Source: Tubulanus polymorphus (lineage: Eukaryota; Nemertea; Palaeonemertea; Tubulaniformes; Tubulanidae). Taken from it: a stretch of 64,000 bases of DNA. The notes below the pieces were generated by a model. That model did not search any database. It saw nothing but the letters and a program-made list of their open reading frames with translations, and was not told the DNA's origin. Shown in pieces: positions 56,871 through 64,000 of the stretch (within the stretch, counting starts at the first letter, position 1; the number at the start of each line of letters is the position of its first letter). A program made the position numbers and the translations under genes. The stretch spans positions 8,241,414-8,305,413 of the forward strand of contig NC_134034.1 of NCBI RefSeq assembly GCF_964204645.1, given 5' to 3'.

Positions 56871-58559
56871 TGACGATTTCTATACACTGTGTATGAAGTA
56901 AGTTAGACAATTTATTTTTGTAATTGAACAATTTCCAAGATTCACTCCCCTCTTTACCAGTTTTACAGGCCTTCTATAAAATTCACTGCATTTCACGACC
57001 GGCCGCAACGAACCCTGGCATTTGAATCATTTGCAGTTTCCAAGAAAACTTTAAATAGACCACACGACGCGCACTTTTCATATACATGCACAGTTCAATA
57101 TACCGGGGTAGCACATAGCAGCGAGTATATGTGTCATGCACGTGTGAACAGGGTTCATAGCCTCCAGACCCAACTTAATTCAAGTACTTTCAAGGACCTA
57201 TTTCAACAAAATTCAAGTACTATTTTCTGAAAAATACCATATAAACACTAGTATTTAAGGCGAATTTATTGCAATGAAAATTCCTTTATTGCAGAAATTT
57301 AAAAGAAGTACAAACGCAAATCATCATAAAGAAACATCCACGCGTAGCAGAGCACTTGATAACTTTGGAATCTTTCAGCTTTATTTTAAGAAAGATTTAC
57401 TACATGTATCAGAAATTAATAACTTTAAAACAAGAAATCTGTGGGCCTTTCAACGGAACTACAGGTAGACCTCGCCATCAAAAAGCCATACCATCGAAAG
57501 CAATAATAACAAAATTATACAAAATTGAATTACAGCTCATCGACCTATTTACAATCGATTAATTTGCTCCTTTTGAGTTTCGATGGCTGAAATTACATCG
57601 GCCAACTCATGTGACATGTCTTTAGCCGAATTTCTCATGGTCACAGATTTTAAAATGAGCTCATGAGTTTCACTTTGTTTGCGAGATTTCACCTAGCTTC
57701 TGTTGAAATTGGTCTGCGTTGAATCCAACTTTTGTATGATTTTGACCAACCAGGCGTCAGAGAAATGGCACTTTCTCATACTGGCCTATCTAATTTTGAA
57801 TCCAACAAATTTCGATGACCGGCTTAAACGTCTAAATGATAACAGCTTAACGCTTAATCATGATGAGCTCGGGATACCCTGACATAAAAAAATCACTTTT
57901 CGTTATTTAATGCTCCAAAGATCGTCAAAATCAAGAACTGTCTTTATTTTAATTTGAGGTCATTATTTACTACCAATAATCTATTTAGAATTATTTTGAA
58001 TAGTCTCACACGTGGTTGGCAGTGCGCGGGCGTATTGAAGTCAATACAACAAACTAATTGACAAAATTTGGCCAACATAAAAAATTCAAGGACTTCCTAT
58101 GATTTTTACTGAAATTTTGAAAATTCAAGCATTTTCAAGGCCTTGAAAACGCATTTTGTGATTCAAGCACTATTAAGCACTTTCCAGGATCGCTACGAAC
58201 CCTGGTGAAGCATGAATATACGTAAAAGGACATGTGTTCTTCCGAAACGAAATGTAGGTTCCAACATCCAATAAATAACCAACTTGATAAATAAGCAATG
58301 GATTCCAATGAAATTCAATACGTTAGCGATGCTTTTATATTTCTGCATTGAATGTTTTAAAAGTTCCAGAGAGAAACTAAGCCTCGTTTGGAAGTTATTT
58401 TGTACCAAACGAAGAAAGTTTCATATGCGATAGCAAAATGGCCTTTGCTAAAGCGAAAGTCCATAATGTCCATAATGATGGTATCAAGGGAGGCAGGACA
58501 TATCATCCAGTGTGAATAACTATATTTTCAAATTGAGAAATCTTTATTTGTTTCAAAAT
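56871..58559. other. DUS3L intron, mostly unrecognised
   Basis: A degraded stem-loop-block relative (CAGTTTCCAAGAAAACTTTA) lies at about 57035-57075. ORFs at 57274-57562 lack support. Confidence 0.4.
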
Positions 58560-58664
58560 TGACAAATAAATTGCCCATGGGCAAAGTGTGGTTTACCTTG
58601 AAAGCTCGAGCTAAAAACAAATTTTTCACCTTTGGGCTTTTTTACATGGAAAAAATATCGCAAA

Positions 58665-59493
58665 ACTAGGGGTCCAGGGACACCATGCCCACTTGGGAAG
58701 TGGTTTCAAATGCTCAACAATCTAACAATTTCAATATTCAACGCCCCCTGGTGACCATATACAAAAATCAACGACCTTGAAACTCACCACAATCATAGAA
58801 CATGTCAGCAGCTACGATTTTGTAATTGATTGTGATTACAAAATATGCCTCATTACCAATTTAATATGGAAATACTAAGTCATTCTACTATTCAACGCCC
58901 CCTGGTGACCACATTCAAAACCCAATGACCTCGAATCTCACCACAATCATAGAACATGTCATGAACTACAACTTTGCAATTGATCATGGTAACAAAATAT
59001 GCCTAGGTACCAATATAATAAGGAAATACTAAGTTATTCTACTATTCAACGCCACCTGGTGACCATATAGAAAAACTAATGTCCTTAAAACTCGCAACAA
59101 TCATAAATGATGTCATGAGCTACAACTTTCCAATTGATTGTGGTTACAAAATATGCATAGGTACGAATATAATAAAGAAATGCGAAGATATTGTATTATT
59201 CAACGCCCCTGGTGGCCATATACGAAATCCAATTACCTTGAAACTCACCACAATCATAGAACACGTTATGAGCTACAACTTTCTAATTGATTGTGGTAGC
59301 AAAATACGCTTGAAGATGTGTCTAGGGTAGCTACATGTGTAACCCAAATATCAAGACATTACCTTGAAGCGTCTTAAAAACTTCCAAAAATAACTGGATT
59401 CCGTCTACGGACGGACGGACGCTCGAACGGACGGACGACAGACAAAAAGTGAACGCAATAGCCCGCTGGGACTAAAGTCCCAAGTGGGCTAAA
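58665..59493 (+). mobile_element. Helentron-like family, copy F, with empty-site control
   Basis: 0.83 kb. 5' ACTAGGGGTCCAGGGACACC with GCCCACTTGGGA at about base 25. 3' hairpin AGCCCGCTGGGAC / GTCCCAAGTGGGCT, then A6. The pair GCCCACTTGGGA / TCCCAAGTGGGC is a perfect 12-base inverted match between the 5' end and the 3' hairpin. The uninterrupted copy at 51571-51590 reads ATCGCAAAAAATCATC, so insertion occurred within an A run with no longer target duplication. Confidence 0.82.
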
Positions 59494-59712
59494 AAACATC
59501 TACGTTGTGCACGGGAAATTTGTCTAATAGCGTAGATTTCAAGAATTATTCTAAAATTATAACTTCGTCCAGAGCGTCATCTCTGTGTTAAAATTGAAAC
59601 AGTACATTGAATATGTGCGCGCTTTTACGTTACCAGCTTTAATACAGTCACTGTTAGAATGAATGGCAGCTTATTGGAACACTGCCTGTTTCTTGGAAAC
59701 TTAAACTAGGCC

Positions 59713-59732
59713 ACATGTCAAGGCATGTTTTC
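59713..59732 (+). other. Covarying stem-loop motif, copy 4
   Basis: Same as copy 3 (ACATG-TCAAGG-CATGT-TTT), as expected from the block duplication. Confidence 0.45.
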
Positions 59733-60215
59733 ACACGATGCACACTAGAATTCAAACATACGTAGCTCATACGCCGGCAGTGGGTCGGTCGGTCGGCCGT
59801 TTTTATCAAAAATAAAATTTATTTCAATGAATCCCAGAAAAAAGTTTTCACTCGGTACCTCTGAAGTCGAGTTGGTCGGGTTACGACAAACAGACCATTA
59901 TTTTGGGATGGCCTAAAATTCATATGATGTCACATATCAGAGGGTGGCTGAATATTAGGTCTTGGAAACCTCTTCCAATGTTGGCCACGGAAGCTAAAAT
60001 ACCGGTACAGAAGTAATCGGCTATTAGATCGTTTTAAATCCAGGAATTTACCACTACAATATTCAGACCTCGACAGACCTTATAGTTTGCTGCTTAGTAT
60101 TTTCAGGTCACAAAAAATAACAATTTATTACAAATTCTATCGAACAGAAAACACAGCGCTCATCTTCTGCTACGATTATTCAGCCTATTTTCAAGTCAAA
60201 CGTTCACGCGTTAAA

Positions 60216-61021
60216 AGGCTGGCTTATGTCGACAAGCAACATGACGCCTACCGACGCAACTGGGTTTATCGCCGATTAGCGGCAACTAGCGGCCTACGAG
60301 AGGCCGTCAGTTGCTGCTCTATCGGTTCGACATAAGCCGGCTTGCGACGGCAACCCGACGCCTACCGACTCGTCGCAAGCCGTATCTAGCTAGTTGCCCA
60401 TGTTCTACTCCGGCCTACGGTAGGCGGACAGTTGCTTTCAATCGCAACCGACATAAGCTCATCTGCGACGCAGCAATTGAGCGCAGCAATTCCAGCCAAT
60501 GAGAGACCACATATACATAGTACAAATTATGACCGCTAGTTAGCGTCATTAGTAATTAGTCATTAACTTTCAAAATTCAAGCAGTTCCATACGTAAACCA
60601 AACTTTCAGCATGGCAGATGATTGACTGAAGATCTAGAAACGAAATTGGTAGAATTATGGGGTGACCTGCCATCTTTATATGATGTCGCTAGCACATTGT
60701 ATTCAAAAGAGAATCAGAAAGAATAAGATCTTAAAGAAATAGCTTATCTACTGGAATTAAATTTCCTAATAATTCAAAATAATTCAAATCTATTGTCAAA
60801 ATGCTTATCACGTGATCATCGGTGGTCCGTCCGCTAAGTTGCCAGTAATCGTACCGACATAAGCAGGGAAGCAACTGGGCGGATCTAGTATCCCGCTAGT
60901 CGGCCTCAGTTGCTGGGAATCGGAGCGCAGTCGACATAAGCTGGGCTGCGATCGCGGTCGCTCTCAGTTGCGTCGGTAGGAGTCGGTAGGCGTCGCGTTG
61001 CATGTCGACATAAGCCAGCCT
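60216..61021. mobile_element. Harbinger-like TIR element, copy 2
   Basis: 806 bases. Ends AGGCTGGCTTATGTCGACAA and its inverted copy. TTA follows on the right, and TTAAA precedes on the left. It carries the same MADF-like start (ATG at 60611, then a stop at codon 5). It is inserted in duplicated block copy 2. Confidence 0.75.
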
Positions 61022-61056
61022 TTACAGCATCACTGTAGTGTACTGTACGAGCTTGT

Positions 61057-61073
61057 GTGTGTGTGTGTGGTGT
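61057..61073. repeat. (GT)n microsatellite
   Basis: About eight TG dinucleotides. Confidence 0.8.
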
Positions 61074-61452
61074 AGCACTCCGCGTGCATGTGGAGGCCTA
61101 GTGTAAGTGAATATTCACTTACACCTCAATGTCAATCAAAACAATCACCGGGTATTAAAATGAAACAATACCTATGGCAGATGAGTGAAATAATTACATC
61201 CTCACCAGCAATGAGCATTTGAAATCGGCACATATACGGCACCTAGTCCAATGAAACGTACGCCATTCTATAGCTTTCCCATAATTATTTTAGTAGCGCC
61301 AGAATTCCCCGTATATCCCAAAAACAGCCAATCCCATTCCCATTCGCTCGTAGAGACGACGCCCCCCAATCGAGGTCATTGCAATTTTATACGCGAGAGC
61401 TAAGAATTTTCCCGCCAAAAACGTTTTTCGTAGAATTTTAACTCAGTTGACC

Positions 61453-61626
61453 ATGTCATCGACGAAGGTTCGCCATGTCTTCAATCGCATCAATTATACG
61501 TCGTTTAAGCCGAGAACCAATGAAACAAATGCTCAAATAAAAAAATGTACCGCGATTTTACATGAATTGGCTCAATGCCAACATCATATCGCTGACAAAG
61601 GTAAACCAAAAATGCTACATGAGTGA
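61453..61626 (+). CDS. Short ORF (57 aa) in duplicated block, copy 2
   Basis: It reads MSSTKVRHVFNRINYTS, then a Lys-rich part and ILHELAQCQHHIADKG. After that codon an AAAG|GTAAAC donor-like site occurs at the same place in both copies, so this may be the first exon of a spliced gene. A CAGCCAATCCCATT box and TTTTATACGC lie upstream. Product not recognised. Being on the plus strand inside a DUS3L intron, it would be antisense to DUS3L. Confidence 0.35.
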   Translation: MSSTKVRHVFNRINYTSFKPRTNETNAQIKKCTAILHELAQCQHHIADKGKPKMLHE

Positions 61627-62217
61627 AGATACAGTACCTTAATACATAATACAGTATAGACCCATCCCTAGGAGAATGTAAAATCACTTTTTCTCATGCT
61701 CCAGTTAGCCAATAAGCTACCTTTATAAAGCCATGGGTAATGTGAAGTAAGAAAAAAATAAAAAAGAATGATACATGAATCAATTGAAGAAATTACAACG
61801 AGTAAGAGAAAACAAAGATTTTTTGTTTATTGTTCCCTATACTGGGTAATCAGTGTTCTGATGATTGGTCAGTAGTGTGTTGACAGGTATGAACAGTGGC
61901 CTCTATCCAGCGGTAAGAGTTTAGCATCTTGACTAACTGATCAGTGGTCAGCAAGTCCCTATTGACCAGTGCTTAGTCAGTGTTACCTGGCCTATTGAAT
62001 GTTCAACAATTACAAACCTTTTTGGTCAATTTTCAAGAGTCATCAATTGAGCATTTTTGTTTTTGTTTTGAAGTTAACCACCCCTTTAATGAAACTGGTC
62101 CCTGGGGCAGACGCCCCAAGTGGGCTTCACACTGAATGCAAATGGGCTGAAAAGCAACATCTCATTCAAAATATAGATGTGTAGCAAAACAAAACATTGC
62201 TCATTTGTAGTACATAC
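61627..62217. other. DUS3L intron, nothing recognised
   Basis: No repeat or ORF with support is seen. Confidence 0.4.
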
Positions 62218-62334
62218 CTTATTGAAGACAAGATCAATAGGACATCCACAGTTGATATCAACAAAATCTAAACAGACTTTTGATTGTATGAGTTCGGCAC
62301 ATCGAGTCATACTGTCTACGTGACTACCACAAAG
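62218..62334 (-). CDS. DUS3L: DUS3L exon with catalytic NCGCP motif
   Basis: This 117-base, phase 0-0 exon has acceptor TTTATAG and donor GTATGT. It encodes MTRCAELIQ and then [17 protein letters not shown]. The Cys of GCP is the conserved DUS catalytic acid. Most family members have N-x-G-C-P with Val or Met at x; here x is a second Cys. Confidence 0.95.
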
Positions 62335-62595
62335 CTATAAACATATACATACGATACAGAACAAATCAGCTTAAGCTTAGTTCAAAATACATTGTTACAT
62401 CAACATACAATTGGACTGGAACTAACTCATCATGCACTGTACGGTAGTCAGGTATAAATTCATGAAAGTAGAATTGGCAGATATATACGTTTTAGGATCT
62501 ATTTCTTACACATTCGAGATCCCATGATGTATCATTATAGTAATTACTTCACTAATTTTTAATGACATGGAATTCACTAATGGAGCAATTATTAC
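62335..62595. other. Short DUS3L intron
   Basis: 262 bases with normal GT-AG ends; no other content. Confidence 0.7.
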
Positions 62596-62748
62596 CTGAG
62601 CACCAAATATATCTTCAGATGAATGACGTTTTAAGAGAGCCCATTCAGATTGTTGCCCTTGTAGCAGATTTGTGGCCATAGCCATTTCACCACAAGTAAT
62701 ATCAACTCCATATTCTTTACATACTCGACGAAATGGCAAATTACCAAC
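62596..62748 (-). CDS. DUS3L: DUS3L exon encoding GNLPFRRVC...EDIFGAQ
   Basis: A 153-base, phase 0-0 exon. It encodes [21 protein letters not shown] and [18 protein letters not shown], the first barrel strands that bind FMN. Acceptor TTATAG and donor GTAATA. Confidence 0.95.
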
Positions 62749-62832
62749 CTATAACAAATGAATCATTGAGAAATGATACCACACAAATATGAAGGAAGAG
62801 GGTATTTAAATAAATCGTTTTCTTATACATAC

Positions 62833-62874
62833 TGTGGTCAAAGGAGCTAAATAGAGTTTGTTGCTAAAGTCGAT
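62833..62874 (-). CDS. DUS3L: DUS3L micro-exon IDFSNKLYLAPLTT
   Basis: This 42-base exon encodes exactly 14 residues, including KLYLAPLTT, the FMN-binding start of the barrel. Acceptor TTTTCAG and donor GTATGT frame it, with phase 0 on both sides. It is too short to stand out as an ORF but is required to join the neighbours. Confidence 0.93.
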
Positions 62875-63269
62875 CTGAAAACCGAAATGAAATAAATGAT
62901 AAAAAATTTCTATGTACCAGGTTAGTCAGAATGAAACTGAAAACAGTCACGCAATAATATTTGTGGATCAAATATTTCAGGATTCTTAGTCATTAGCCAT
63001 TTTGCATGGACAAATATATGGGTTCAAAGTTAGGGGGAACAGAAGGGATAACATTATTAAATGATAATAATAAATAGGAAATGTCAAAACACTGCATGTT
63101 CCTTTCATGACCTTCAATCAAATATGACAGGCTATCCATGCACCTAATTGAGTCATGATTGTACTGAAGCCAAAATCCCAGTGTCTATCTTTTCAACTTG
63201 AAAAATAGTACTAATTCTGATTGAATTAAATCTGTTGGAAGTTCTTTCTTCTATTTATGGATGACTTAC
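62875..63269. other. DUS3L first visible intron
   Basis: 395 bases between GTAAGT and TTTTCAG; no other content recognised. Confidence 0.7.
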
Positions 63270-64000
63270 GGTTTTTTTTTCATTCGGACGCAGTCGAATG
63301 ACATCTTCGTCGGTAAGAGCTCCAGCTCGAGAAGAATGATTCACATCAAGTTTAACATCACCGCTATCAATACATCCTGCATTGGACTGAACATTAGCAG
63401 TTACACAATCTGCCTGGGCTGATACGTTTTGACTTGTAGATGTGATCATTGTTTTTGATGTTACTTTTGTTTCAAATTGCGGGACGATATTTTCTGCTTT
63501 GAAAAATATTTCCGACCGAGGGAAACAGTGTCGTTTTTGTCGCAAAGCTACCTGTAGGCCTTTGTTGAAATCATATCGGTATTGAAAATCATTTTTCGAT
63601 TTACACAATAGTTCATCATTGACAACGTTCTCTTTCTTGTCAGTCAAATGAGAAGATGCAAAACGGCAAGTTACACCGAATCGACAATATCCTGTCTGCT
63701 CAAACACATAACAACTAATCCCTAAGTCATTAGGTTTAGTCTCAAAATATTTGTCAACATCGTGTAAAAATCTACATTTATCTCCGTAGCTACAATGAGT
63801 ATCATTGACAATCGTCGGACACAGCCGGCTGGCAAAATTCAATCGATTATGTTTACGACGATTTTGGTTTTTCCCAATTAATTTGAATCGTTTGCCTTTC
63901 CGCTTTTTACTTGGTGGTTGCCCATCATCTTCAGTGCCTTGGTCCACATTTTCTGATGATTCGAGCAATTGCTGTTTAGCGTCCGACGTTAAATATTCCA
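63270..64000 (-). CDS. DUS3L: DUS3L (tRNA-dihydrouridine(47) synthase-like), N-terminal exon, partial
   Basis: DUS3L reduces uridine 47 in the tRNA variable loop to dihydrouridine using FMN and NADPH. This exon runs from beyond the window edge to the donor GTAAGT after RPNEKKT. No stop interrupts the frame to 64000, and the first visible residues (EYLTSDAKQQ) match the YLTTKEQ region of animal DUS3L, so about 30 N-terminal residues are missing. Visible parts: an acidic then Lys/Arg-rich stretch (PSKKRKGKRFK, likely nuclear localisation); CCCH zinc finger 1 (CPTIVNDTHC...CRFLH); CCCH zinc finger 2 (CYVFEQTGYC...CRF...H); a low-complexity Ser/Thr/Val linker; then LTDEDVIRLRPNEKK leading into the barrel. 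With the other nine exons the gene spans about 48 kb. Identification rests on uninterrupted family similarity and ten matching splice phases. Confidence 0.96.

Larger units (their letters stand above)
58560..61626 (+). repeat. Duplicated block, copy 2, with two insertions
   Basis: It matches 51161-52795 outside the insertions: a Helentron-like copy at 58665-59493, and a Harbinger-like element at 60216-61021 with extra flanking sequence. The short ORF at its right end is intact here. Confidence 0.8.

Overview
This is animal nuclear DNA with spliced genes, very long introns and dense, nested transposon remains. It most likely comes from a marine invertebrate. A lophotrochozoan such as a mollusc, brachiopod, phoronid or annelid is my inference from the repeat style and the GPCR and glycosyltransferase types; the sequence does not prove it.

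Three host genes stand out. (1) A single-exon GT31 beta-1,3-galactosyltransferase-like type II membrane enzyme lies at 833-2350 (+), with a TATA box at 287. (2) A single-exon rhodopsin-class GPCR lies at 9635-10669 (+). (3) A DUS3L tRNA-dihydrouridine(47) synthase gene runs leftward from beyond 64000 to its stop at 16150. Ten coding exons with matching splice phases can be assembled across about 48 kb. Only the extreme N-terminus lies outside the window. Everything between 16 and 63 kb is therefore intronic to DUS3L, and these introns are mostly mobile DNA.

Mobile DNA, left to right: a 300-bp foldback at 2.4 kb; a palindromic 3.2-kb element at 5481-8695 with perfect 6-bp target duplications and virus-like AT-rich ORFs; a TIR element at 13.2-13.8 kb; five or six copies of a 0.8-1.6-kb Helentron-like family (14.4, 17.6, 25.3, 28.9/33.0, 53.9 and 58.7 kb); a second hairpin-ended family (16.4 and 47.2 kb); a tRNA-SINE (21.1 kb); APE-type LINE pieces (23-24, 26.9-27.8 and 33.4-33.9 kb); a 31-bp minisatellite (24.2-26.9 kb) split by a Helentron-like copy; a hAT-like transposon (29287-33048); two Harbinger-like elements with a MADF-like fragment (36.9 and 60.2 kb); a broken Ty3/Gypsy copy (41.8-44.2 kb); a second AT-rich virus-like locus sharing the terminal palindrome of the first (44.8-47.0 kb); and two repeat families, each carrying a promoter-like block and a short ORF (18.5/56.6 kb and 52.6/61.5 kb).

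The best candidates for something undescribed are the palindromic 6-bp-TSD element with its related locus, the Helentron-like family with an empty-site control inside the window, and a small stem-loop motif with compensatory base changes in dispersed copies (40.6, 50.9, 51.8 and 59.7 kb). All identifications were made by eye, without database searches.
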